A DNA stretch of 64,000 nt from Dromaius novaehollandiae (Eukaryota > Chordata > Aves > Casuariiformes > Dromaiidae). The notes beneath the pieces are model-generated. The model saw only the letters and a list, made by a program, of their open reading frames with translations. It searched no databases and was not told where the DNA came from. Location of the stretch: the NCBI RefSeq assembly GCF_036370855.1, contig NC_088105.1, positions 13,645,619-13,709,618 on the forward strand, given 5' to 3'. Position 1 is the first letter of the stretch; every line of letters starts with the position of its first letter. Position numbers and translations under genes: made by a program. Below are positions 36,901 to 45,444 of this stretch, one piece after another.

Positions 36901-38552
36901 GTCGCGGGGCGACCGGCTAAATGTTTACCTTCTCTTCCAGCGCAGAAACGCTCTGAGTGCACTCGTGTTTATGCCTTGCAATGGTTTGCAGCTGCCGGGG
37001 GCAGGCGGGAGGGGCGGGGGGTGAAAGGCAGGGCCCGAAGGGCTGCAGCGTGGAGTGGAGCCGGCTGGGCGGCTCGGGAACTTCCACGCCGCCTCCGCTC
37101 GGCGCCGGAGCTGCCCAGCGCAGGGACGTCCCCCAAACCTGGGGCGCGCAGCAGCCTCTTTGCCCCCGCCAGCCGGGCGCCTCCTCCTGTGGGGCGGCTC
37201 GGGGCCATTCCTGCGCTGAGGGGGCGGTCTGGTTGCCCGAGGGCAGGGACTCGGCCCCGGGGGCTGCAGTCCAGGCCTCGCTGGCGCCACAGCCCACAAA
37301 TGCTCTTTCTTTGCTCTTGGACTTGGCTCCCGCTGCCCGTGGGAACCGGCTGCTGGGCGCGGGAACAGCGCTCTCTGCAGCAGCCCGTGTCACCGGGCGC
37401 TCGAGTCGCGCGGCCGCGTTTGGGCTGGGCGATGCGCCGGCGCTGGCGGCTGCTCCCGGCACCCTCATGCCCTGCTCTCCCCCAGCACGACGGGAAGCCC
37501 TTCTGCCACAAGCCCTGCTACGCCACGCTCTTCGGGCCCAAAGGTAGGTGGCTGCGTGGCCGTGCCCAGTTGTGCCGCCGCGGTGCCGCCGCGTCCTGGG
37601 CCGGGTGGCGCCGGGACCCCACGCAGCCCCTGGGACGCTGCAGCCGCGCTCTGTCCCCGCCGCAGGGGTGAACATCGGCGGCGCCGGCTCCTACATCTAC
37701 GAGAAGCCGCAGATCGAGGGGCAGACAGCGCCGGGCCCCATCGAGCACGCCGTGAAGGCGGAGGACAGGAAGGCCAATGCCGCGCCGCCCAAGGGGCCCA
37801 GCAAAGGTGGGGGCCGGCGCCGGGTGCGTGCCGCGCCGGGCGTGCCCAGCGCCACGCTCACCTCCTCTCCCCCTGCAGCCTCCAGTGTCACCACCTTCAC
37901 CGGGGAGCCCAACATGTGCCCGCGCTGCGGCAAGAGGGTCTACTTCGGTAAGGGGGCACACGGGCAGGTTTGGGCTCGGGGGCGCGTTTTGCACACGGAG
38001 GGGACGTCCCCGTGCCGGCGTGGTGCAAGGCACTGGCGCGGGGGGAACGACCCTCCCTCCTCCTCCTCCTCCTCCTCCCGCCGTAGCTGAGAAGGTGACC
38101 TCGCTGGGGAAGGACTGGCACCGTCCCTGCCTGCGCTGCGAGCGCTGCAGCAAGACCCTGACCCCGGGGGGCCACGCGGAGGTAAGCACATCCCGCTTCC
38201 TGTGCGTTGCAGCTTGCTCCGTGCTGCTGCGCGTGCTGCAGCTCGCTCCCCGGCTGCTGCGCCTGCCCCTGTGCCATGGGTGACACATTTCTCCCATGCA
38301 GCATGACGGACAGCCTTACTGCCACAAACCTTGCTACGGGATCCTCTTCGGGCCCAAGGGTGAGTCCCCAGACCGCTGCGTCCCCGGAGCGCGCCACATT
38401 CCTGGAGTGTGCCGCGTCCCCGTGCATGCCGGGATGCCGCCGTCCCGCCTGCAAACGCCTCCCCCTGCGCCCCTCTCGTTGCAGGTGTGAACACCGGCGC
38501 TGTGGGCAGCTACATCTACGACAAAGACCCCGAGGCCAAGAACCAGCCCTAG
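30859..38552 (+). CDS. CRIP2: CRIP2, cysteine-rich protein 2 (eight coding exons, 208 aa)
   Basis: Join 30859-30901, 36127-36221, 37486-37543, 37666-37806, 37879-37947, 38087-38181, 38302-38359, 38485-38552; 627 bases, no frame break. The product is a LIM-only adaptor, known in vertebrates from vascular and cardiac tissue, acting through protein contacts in cytoplasm and nucleus. LIM1 zinc ligands are C5, C8, H26, C29, C32, C35, C53, C57; LIM2 ligands are C126, C129, H147, C150, C153, C156, C174, C178, all present. Each LIM domain is followed by a glycine-rich GVNxGxxGSYIY segment. A 46-residue linker, charged and rich in A, P and K, joins the halves. The length equals human CRIP2 (208 aa, from memory). 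Chosen start: a strong Kozak ATG directly before the first zinc pair. CRIP1 downstream is the paralogue. Confidence 0.98.
30960..31400. repeat. Minisatellite at the start of CRIP2 intron 1 (unit about 57 bases, about 8 imperfect copies)
   Basis: Recurring blocks of the type CCCCTTCCCCAAGCCCGGGT, GCATCCCCGGGTCCCC and CTCTCCATCCCC. Translated on the minus strand they give a 19-residue period (GMPPxLxKGDxGxxxG), which fits a unit of about 57 bases. Copies differ at many positions, so the array is old or degenerate. The G-rich strand is the template strand. Confidence 0.8.
34043..34064 (+). repeat. Poly-G run (22 G)
   Basis: Uninterrupted G homopolymer in CRIP2 intron 1. Its length may be uncertain, because such runs are error-prone in sequencing. 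It is able in principle to form a G-quadruplex. Confidence 0.9.
36127..36221 (+). CDS. CRIP2: CRIP2 exon 2 (core of LIM1, 95 bases)
   Basis: Phase 1 to phase 0. Encodes [15 protein letters not shown] through [15 protein letters not shown], with zinc ligands H26, C29, C32 and C35. Acceptor CTTGCAG, donor GTAAGAG. Confidence 0.97.
36222..37485 (+). other. CRIP2: CRIP2 intron 2
   Basis: 1.26 kb, GC-rich. A CArG-like motif, CCATATAGGG, lies at 36772-36781 with one departure from CC(A/T)6GG; I give it little weight. Nothing else recognised. Confidence 0.9.
37486..37543 (+). CDS. CRIP2: CRIP2 exon 3 (end of LIM1, 58 bases)
   Basis: Phase 0 to phase 1. Encodes [19 protein letters not shown] plus one base, with zinc ligands C53 and C57. 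Acceptor CCCCCAG, donor GTAGGTG. Confidence 0.97.
37666..37806 (+). CDS. CRIP2: CRIP2 exon 4 (inter-LIM linker, 141 bases)
   Basis: Phase 1 in and out. Encodes [15 protein letters not shown] and a charged A/P/K-rich linker ending PPKGPSK. The linker differs from human CRIP2 in about half its residues but keeps the same length. The donor GTGGGGGCC is weaker than its neighbours. The flanking introns are only 122 and 72 bases. Confidence 0.96.
37879..37947 (+). CDS. CRIP2: CRIP2 exon 5 (first half of LIM2, 69 bases)
   Basis: Phase 1 in and out. Encodes [22 protein letters not shown] plus one base (22 residues, given here as [10 protein letters not shown] and [11 protein letters not shown] around N124). 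It carries zinc ligands C126 and C129. It is the counterpart of exon 1 of CRIP2 and of CRIP1. Confidence 0.97.
38053..38080 (+). repeat. CRIP2: (TCC)n tract forming the exon 6 polypyrimidine tract
   Basis: Seven or so CCT/TCC units end six bases before the acceptor CCGTAG of CRIP2 exon 6, so a trinucleotide microsatellite serves as the splicing pyrimidine tract. Confidence 0.85.
38087..38181 (+). CDS. CRIP2: CRIP2 exon 6 (core of LIM2, 95 bases)
   Basis: Phase 1 to phase 0. Encodes [15 protein letters not shown] through [15 protein letters not shown], with zinc ligands H147, C150, C153 and C156. Same length and phases as CRIP2 exon 2 and CRIP1 exon 2. Donor GTAAGC. Confidence 0.97.
38302..38359 (+). 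CDS. CRIP2: CRIP2 exon 7 (end of LIM2, 58 bases)
   Basis: Phase 0 to phase 1. Encodes [19 protein letters not shown] plus one base, with zinc ligands C174 and C178. Donor GTGAGTC. Confidence 0.97.
38485..38552 (+). CDS. CRIP2: CRIP2 exon 8 (C-terminus and stop)
   Basis: Encodes [15 protein letters not shown] and the tail PEAKNQP, then TAG at 38550-38552. Acceptor CGTTGCAG. Confidence 0.97.
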
Positions 38553-38995
38553 AGGGCGGCTGGACAGCCCCGCTCCATGCCCCGCCACCCTGCCGCTCGT
38601 GTGGGCGGCCGGCCGGAGCAGAGCTGCGCCAGGCTGGCCACGGAGCCGGGCTCTGTCGCCCCGCGCCAGCAGCACTGCCCTGCCCTCGGAGTATATGTCA
38701 TAGTCTCTAATATAAGCTTCAGTGTTTAAATGCAAAGGTGGAAGGTGTCTCTGGTTGTCCCCGATGTGCTCTGCCCTCCCGAGCCCCTCCTTGCACAGCC
38801 AGCGCCCCGCATGCCCTGCTGGCTCCCCCAGCCCCTCTGCGGGGGGGGCTTTTTTTTGTCATTTATTTATAAGCAGACGCAAACGTGCTCCCAGCTTTGG
38901 AGAGCAACACGTGCTCCCCCAGCCATCACCGCCCCCAGCCTGCCACAGGGCTGGCCCTCTTGGTATTTGCCCCAATAAAGGATTTGAGAGATGCC
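38553..38995 (+). other. CRIP2: CRIP2 3' UTR (predicted extent)
   Basis: From the stop codon to about 20 bases after the AATAAA at 38974. It includes an AT-rich island at about 38690-38745 inside otherwise GC-rich sequence, which may be a conserved UTR element. Confidence 0.75.
38974..38979 (+). terminator. CRIP2: Polyadenylation signal AATAAA (CRIP2)
   Basis: Canonical hexamer 422 bases after the CRIP2 stop codon; TG-rich sequence (TGCCTGGTGTGGCTG) begins about 12 bases after it, as expected for a downstream element. Confidence 0.85.
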
Positions 38996-39530
38996 TGGTG
39001 TGGCTGAGCCACGGGGGGAGATGCGTGCAGCTGGGGCTCATCATGCCTGGGGCGCTGTGCCTGCGCGGGCTCCTGCAGCAGCCGTGGCCCCGAGCCCCTC
39101 AGCCGCCCCGTGCACCCAGCAGCAACGCGGAGGAGCCGGGTGCTGCTGCTGCTGCCGCCCCTTCCCCGTGTTTCCCAGGCCGGGCGAGCAGATGCGTGTG
39201 TTTTTGTTTAGGCACCATTTCTGTGGAGACCTGACCCCCTGATGCTTGGGGAAGGGGGTCAGGGCTGCTCCGTGGGGCGGCGGTGATGGGCAGGGGGGCT
39301 GCCCCGAGGGTTCGCAGCTGTTGGCGTGCCGCAGGCTGGCACTGAACAAGCTGTGCCTGCTCTCGGGGTGATCCTTGGGTGCCATCGCTAATTAACAAGA
39401 TAAATATGCTGGCCGTTAGCACTGCTGCAGCAGGGATGTTTGCAGGCTGGTGACACAGCTGATGCTTCCTATGACACACCTGAGCCCATGCCCCCCCCCG
39501 CCCGCTTCACAGCATCCCTGCCAGGATGGC

Positions 39531-39624
39531 GAGCTGTGGAGCTGGGATGTCACCGCAGAGGGTGCCCGTGGGCCACGGGAGCTGTGGAGCTGGGATGTCA
39601 CCGCAGAGGGTGCCCGCGGGCCGT
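39531..39624. repeat. Tandem duplication, unit 48 bases, two copies
   Basis: The unit starts GAGCTGTGGAGCTGGGATGT and is repeated head to tail at 39579. The two copies differ at only a few positions near the 3' end, so the duplication is recent. Confidence 0.9.
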
Positions 39625-42600
39625 GCGAGCCTGGACCTGGGGCTCAGCCCAGCCCAGCCCAGCCCTTGCTGCCGAGCACTCCAGCACTGACTGCTCCCTC
39701 TGGCTTGGTGACCCTTGGACGGGGTTGCATTCTTGTATGTATTTTTGGGAAACCTACGTGAGCTAAAAGTGCCCCCTTTTTGCCAAAAGGGGCTTGGAAA
39801 ATGGTCTTCCCCTCGGGGATGTCAAGTATTTCGTTATTTTTTTCAGCTGTGACTTGCAAGCAGGATAAGAAAGTTGGCGAGATCTGGTGATTGTGGATGT
39901 GCTCCCCAGGGTACCGAGAGAAAAATACCAGGGTAGATGCAGGCTCGCCTGGAAACCCTCCAGCCCTGTGACCTTCTCCTGTGCTGTTTTCCTTGCTCTC
40001 TCTAAGGCAGCTTTTTCTGGGAGACACCAGAGCTCAGCGGGGCGCCGCGGGCTGCGGTTGCTCTGCCCTGCAGAGCCGCCGGGCTGGCAGCCCCGTCCGG
40101 CGCGGTGGCTCCCCGAGCAGCAGGGTTGTCACCTAGTGGCGCTGCTCGATGCAAAGCGGGAGCTCGGCGCACCCGTGCTGCCAGCAGCGGCAGTGGGGCA
40201 TGGGCTGAGTGCCTGACCCCCCCCCGCGATGGGCGCCTGTAACTAAGCGTTGTGCTGGAGCATCCCTCGTCCCTCTTCCCGCAGGCAGTAACCGTGCCCA
40301 GGGGCGAGCAGCGCTGCTCCCAGGCGGCCCTGGGCCGGGGACTGGCAGGCTGGAAACACAGAACAGCAGGGAGGGACTGAGAGAGGTCGGGAGCGCCGAG
40401 CGGAGACGCGGCCTGGGGACACGTAGTCCGCGCAGGGACGGTGGGCGCAAGGGGAGGCAGCAGCGCCAGGAGGGTGCCGCGGCCGGGGAGAGTGCGGCGC
40501 AGCTGCTGCTCAGGCTGCAGCGGTGCGGAGGGCAGAAAAGCAAGACGGATTCAAAGCATTTGCTGGGAATTTGGTAAATAGGAGCCAAAAGTGATGAAGT
40601 GCTGGAAGACGTGATTTAAGAGGGGATATTAAAAGCAGCCCAGTCAGTACAGCTCACTTCCCCCATGGCCGGGAACCAGCTCCGGCACTCCCTGGAGCCG
40701 GTGGCACGGCTCTGCTTGGCTCGGCCGTGCTTTGGCCCGGCCCCAGGGGGAAGTTAGACTAATGGGTGTAAATGCTGGAGAGGGTGAAGGAGAGCGGGCG
40801 GGGATGAAGGAGGAGGAGCGGCGTGAAAGCAGGCGCAGGAGGACTGGGGCTGTAAATCCTCCCGGGCGCGCAGCGCCGCCTGGCCTCCCTCCCCTCCGGG
40901 CTCTCGACCTGCCGTCCGCGGCCCCGCTCGGGCAAGGCAGAGCCGAGCAGCTGCGTCCCGGGGGCGGCGGGTGCTGCTCCCCTGCAAATCGGCCCCCTCA
41001 CGGCGCCGGGCACCCGCAGCAGCAAAGCCCGGGGCTGCGGCAGCGGCGGCTAGCGAGGGTTCGCCCGGGTGAATATTTAATTGGGAGGGGAAAGCGTGCT
41101 GCCAGCAACGCGGGCCTGGCCCAGGGCAGACGTCCCGCGGGCGCTGCCTCCGGGCAGCTTCCCAAGTGGCGCCGTCGGGGCGCCCGGCCGTGTCGCAGAG
41201 CCCCACACGCCCCGCGACGCGGCGCCCTTCCCGGGGGGAAATGCCGCCCGGGGACTTGCAGGAAGCCTAAGCCCCGTCTATCTCAGCGTCTGGCACCTCC
41301 TTCTGCTTGGCGAGAGAGAAGCACTTTGTCAGTGATGCTCCTCGGTTACCTGAGTGATGCGGCGCTGCCGCCGAGGCGAGCCGCGCGTCGCCGCGGGGGA
41401 CGAGAGCCTTCCTCCCCGGCGGGCGGCTGGACGGGGTTTGGGCGCCGGGAGCCCCGGCGTGGGGATACACGTGCGGGAGCCGCGCGCAGCACCTGCAGCA
41501 GCGAAGCCCTTTGCCCATGCGCTGAGCCGGCGCAGCCCTGCGCGCGGCCTTGCCGGCCTGCGGAGCCGGACGCGGGGCTGCAGAAGCGTCACGTGTGTGT
41601 TGTTGCTGGAGCAGCATAACATTTACAGGGCGGTGATAACCCACGCCCTGGCTCCGGAGGCGGGCGAACAAGCGACGCCCACTGGCACGCAGCAGCCTAA
41701 CCGCACTTGCAGTGCCTGACACAAACAGTTGTGCAATCATTCGTGGCCGGGGAGGGCCGGACTCTGCACCCCGCCCAGCAGGGTCGGGAATCATTTTGCA
41801 GCCTCAAACCATCTGGAGGCTTTAGAGCTTCAGGTCCAACAGCTCGAACTTCACCCTGGCTGCGCCCACCTGTCTGCCTGCGGCAGTGCCGGGGTGCTGG
41901 GGGATGCTCCGGAGCGCTGCTCCGAGCAGCTCCTTGCCGACCTCCCCCTCCGCCGTCAGGCTATCGCCTGCGGCCTCCCCATTCCCAGTTATTCCCCCCG
42001 GCTTATTCCTCACGTTCAGCTGGAAGGACGTATTTTGCAGCAGAGAGTCTCGGTTAAGCGGGTCCGCGCTTCTGGCGCATGCCAGCTGCAATCCAGCTGA
42101 GCGCAGAGGGATTTTGCAGAAGCCGCGGCTGTGGGACCATGTGGAAACTCCTGCTGCTAGCCCAGCTCCGCTCGTTGCCTCCCCGAAAGCTGAGAGCAGC
42201 AGCCACAGCTTGCAACGCCTCCGGGGTTTTCCTCGGTCGCGTTTTCCGTGGCAGGGGGACCAGGACAGCTGGGGAGGGAACAGAGCTAGGAGCTGACCCG
42301 CTTTGGGTGCTTTTCCCTGGGGTCGGGGGACGTGGGGTGCCCCAGATCCACTCCAAGAGCCCAGGAAGCTCCTTGCAGGCCTTCCCGCCAGCCCGTCCTC
42401 GCTGCTGCAAGAGACCCGGGCGAAGCAGGTTCTGGCTCAGCCGCTGCCCTCGTTTGCCGGGCCAGCACGTGCTCAAGCACCCGCCGCTGTACCCGGGCCG
42501 TGGTGGGGCTGCTCGGCCCTCACGGCAAGCGGGAAGCCCAGGCTTTTCCGAGGCTGTGGCCGTGCTGGATGCGCTGGGACGGAGCCTCGCCCCTAGATGC

Positions 42601-42655
42601 GTATCGGAGGGCCCAGACAGCTGAGGCATGCTGAATGAGCCCGCGCAAGGTCTCC

Positions 42656-42667
42656 AGATAAGATAAG
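42656..42667 (+). promoter_or_regulatory. Tandem GATA motif
   Basis: AGATAAGATAAG gives two overlapping-spaced WGATAR sites in GC-rich intergenic DNA 2.7 kb upstream of CRIP1. This is a motif match only. Confidence 0.3.
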
Positions 42668-44033
42668 CCGGCGGGGCGCTGGGGCGGCTGCGGGAGCCAG
42701 TGGTGGGGGGTTGTTCCCCCAGCGGGGCACCGTGGGGTGCGCTGGGGCCGTGCTCTGAGCATGATGCGGGCATGGACTCAGGTGCAGGGCCAGGTGTTTG
42801 AACCCGGGTCCGTTCACCCTGGTGCTCGCCTGCCAAGAGGCAGGTGGGGCCGCACGTTGCACCGCATGCGACGGGGCGCACATAAAGCGAGGCGTGGTGC
42901 AGGGCGCATGCACCCCACCCTGTGCCACGCCACAACGGGCTCTGCTAAATCACCCCAAAGGGGGCTGGTGGGGGAGGCAGTGGGGCCTGGCAAGGCCGAG
43001 CCTAGTGCTCTGCTCCCGCCGGGCAGCTCACGGTGGTGCCAGGGTGATGCCGGCCTCTGGGAGGGGGTCACGGTCCGAGTGGTGCTGGTCCTGGGCCAGC
43101 CGCCGAGTGGTCCATGGGGATCGGCTGCAGGGCCGTGCCAGGCCTGGGGAGCCACAAGGGAGGCCAGCGCCGGCACAAAACCTCCCTTAAAAGGGAGCGG
43201 AGCTGGGGACAGCTGTCCCCGCCGGGGAGCCGCCCGGCGCCGTGCCCAGCCGTGCCGCGAGCGGGGGCACTGCTGCCCCAAGCTCCCTTGCTGTGGTGCA
43301 TGAGGATGGGGACTCACCCCCCGGAGGAGAGGTTAGGGCGCAAAGCAAGCCCAGCTGATCCGGGAACTTCTCCTTCTCCTTCTCCTCCTGCGGGGACGGC
43401 TTGCCCCCCGCCCCCTCCAGCTGTGGGTCACAGCCGGCTCTGGCAGCCGGAGGGCCCTGTTTTGTGCAGGCACAGTGCGCTAGACGCCCCGCGTTTCTGG
43501 AGGCGGACACTGGGCGTCCTGCCACCGGGCTTCAGGAGCCCTCGTGACCTTCCCAGCCCAGCAACATGCCCTGGGGACGATTATTTCATACAAAACAGAC
43601 CTTTGGATCGGCTTTTTATTTCCTCCGCCACCAGACGCAGAGGAACGCCCGCTGTCCTCCGCCCCAGCCCCGGACGTGCCTTGGGGCCGAGTCCAAAAGG
43701 GAAAGCAAGGCCTTGCTGCTCACAAAGCCACAGCGGCAGCGATGCCCATGGGCCAGCTGTCCGTAGGGCGCCGTGTCCCGCACCCGCGCCGGGCCTGGGG
43801 CACCGGGGGGCTGCAGCCCCTCCTGCTTCCTCGCACGCCCAGACGTGCCCCGCAGAGCAGGGCCTGGCCGTGGTTAGCTGCAGACGCTGTCACACCTCCA
43901 GCCTGCGCCAAACTGGGCTCAGGGCAGTGCTGCCACCGAGCCGGGGCAGGGAGCCAGGGAGCAGGGGTTGCCGAGGGTGCGGGCTGCGGTGCACAACGTG
44001 CCAGGGCGTGGGGCGCAGGGTGCATGGAGTGCA

Positions 44034-45258
44034 GCGGCCGTGGGGCTGCAAAGGCTGCAAGTGGCGTGGGGCTGCAAAGGCTGCAAGTGGCGCAGGGCTG
44101 CAAGGGAACGGGGCGGCAGGGGTGCAATGGGTGCTGGATGCCAGGGGGGTTAGGGATGCAGGATTCAAGAGCTGCAGGGGTACAAGGGGCAAATGCCGGG
44201 GGGTGCAGGATGCAAGGGTGTGAGGGTGCAGGATGGAAGGGGTGAAGGGGGTGTAGAGGTACAGGGGGAGCAGGGGTGCAGGATACAAGGGGTGCAGGGG
44301 TACAAGGGGCATAAGATGCCAGGGGGTGCAGGGGGTGCAGGAGTGCAGGATACAAAGGGTGCAGGGGTACAGGGCGTGCAGGATACAAGGGGTGCAGGGG
44401 GTGTAGAGGTGCAGGGGTGCAGGATGGAAGGGGTGCAGGGGTACAGGGGGTGCAGGATACAAGGGGTGCAGGGGTGCAGGATACAAGGGGTGCAGGGGGG
44501 CAGGATGCAAGGGGTGCAGGCGTACAGGGGGTGCAGGATGCAGGGGGTGCAGGATACAAAGGGTGCAGGGGGGTGTCGGGGTGCAGGATGGAAGAGGTGC
44601 AGGGGTACAGGGGGTGCAGGGGTGCAGGATGCAAAGGGAACGGGGGGTGCAGGATACAAGGGATTCAGGGGTACAGGGGGTGCAGGGGTGCAGGATGCAA
44701 GGGGTGCAGGGGGTGCAAGAGTGCAGGGGTACGGCGGGTGCAGGATGCAAAGGGTGCAGGGGTGCAGGGTGAAGGATACAAGGGGTGCAGGGGTACAGGG
44801 GGTGCAAGTGTACAGGCGGTACAGGATGCAAGGGGTGCAGGTGTACAGGGGGTGCAGGATACAAGGGTGCAGGGGTGCAAGATGCAGGGGGTGCAGGATA
44901 CAAGGGGTGCAGGGTGCAGGGGGTGCAGGAGTGCAGGATACAAAGGGTGCAGGGGGGTGTCAGGGTGCAGGATGGAAGAGGTGCAGGGGTACAGGGGGTG
45001 CAGGGGTGCAGGATGCAAAGGGAACGGGGGGTGCAGGATGCAAGGGATTCAGGGGTAAAGGGAGTGCAGGGGTGAAGAATACAAGGGGTGCAGGGGTACA
45101 GGGGGTGCAAGTGCACAGGCGGTACAGGATGCAAGGGGTGCGGGGGGTGCAAGACTGCAGGAGTACAAGGGGTGCAGGGGAGCGGGGGGGTGCAAGACTG
45201 CAGGGTTACCAGGGGTGCAGGATGCAAGAGGTGCAGGGTTACAGGGGGTGCAGGGGCG
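44034..45258. repeat. G-rich minisatellite upstream of CRIP1
   Basis: About 1.2 kb made almost entirely of variants of GGGGTGCAGGATACAAG and GGGGTACAGGGGGTGCAG (units of 8-18 bases). The 5' edge has a 27-base repeat (GGGGCTGCAAAGGCTGCAAG). Blocks of about 150 bases recur at a spacing of 384 bases (44551 and 44935), so there is a higher-order period. The array lacks stop codons in most frames, giving artificial open frames on both strands (+ 44193-45338; - 43890-45671) that translate to GVQGYRGCRIQ-like and CTPAPLHPLYP-like repeats. It ends about 150 bases before the CRIP1 start codon. Confidence 0.92.
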
Positions 45259-45404
45259 CGGGGGGGCGGCGGCGCAAGCTGCGCGGGGCGGGTGCCGCGG
45301 GCGGGGCGGCGCGGCGGGGCGGGGCGGGCGCGCAGTGACCCGGCGGGGCCGGCGCGGAGCCTCGCAGAGGCGCTGCGAGCCGAGCCCCGAGCCGAGCCGG
45401 CACC
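45259..45404 (+). promoter_or_regulatory. CRIP1: CRIP1 CpG-island promoter and 5' UTR
   Basis: Extremely GC-rich, TATA-less, with consecutive GC boxes at about 45300-45331 (GGCGGGGCGGGGCGGGCGC). The 5' UTR holds CGAGC/CGAGCC repeats. The start context is GGCACCATGC, with a purine at -3. The minisatellite directly abuts the promoter. The transcription start is inferred. Confidence 0.75.
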
Positions 45405-45444
45405 ATGCCCAAGTGCCCCCGCTGCCAGAAGGAGGTCTACTTCG
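45405..45444 (+). CDS. CRIP1: CRIP1 exon 1
   Basis: Encodes [13 protein letters not shown] plus one base; donor GTAAGG. Carries zinc ligands C4 and C7. Confidence 0.97.

Larger units (their letters stand above)
38996..44033. other. CRIP2-CRIP1 intergenic region
   Basis: No gene recognised. GC-rich, with long but low-complexity open frames on both strands. It contains a 48-base tandem duplication at 39531-39624 and a tandem GATA motif at 42656-42667. The stretch 39720-40030 is lower in GC than its surroundings. It probably holds regulatory DNA shared by the two LIM genes, which is inference. Confidence 0.6.
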
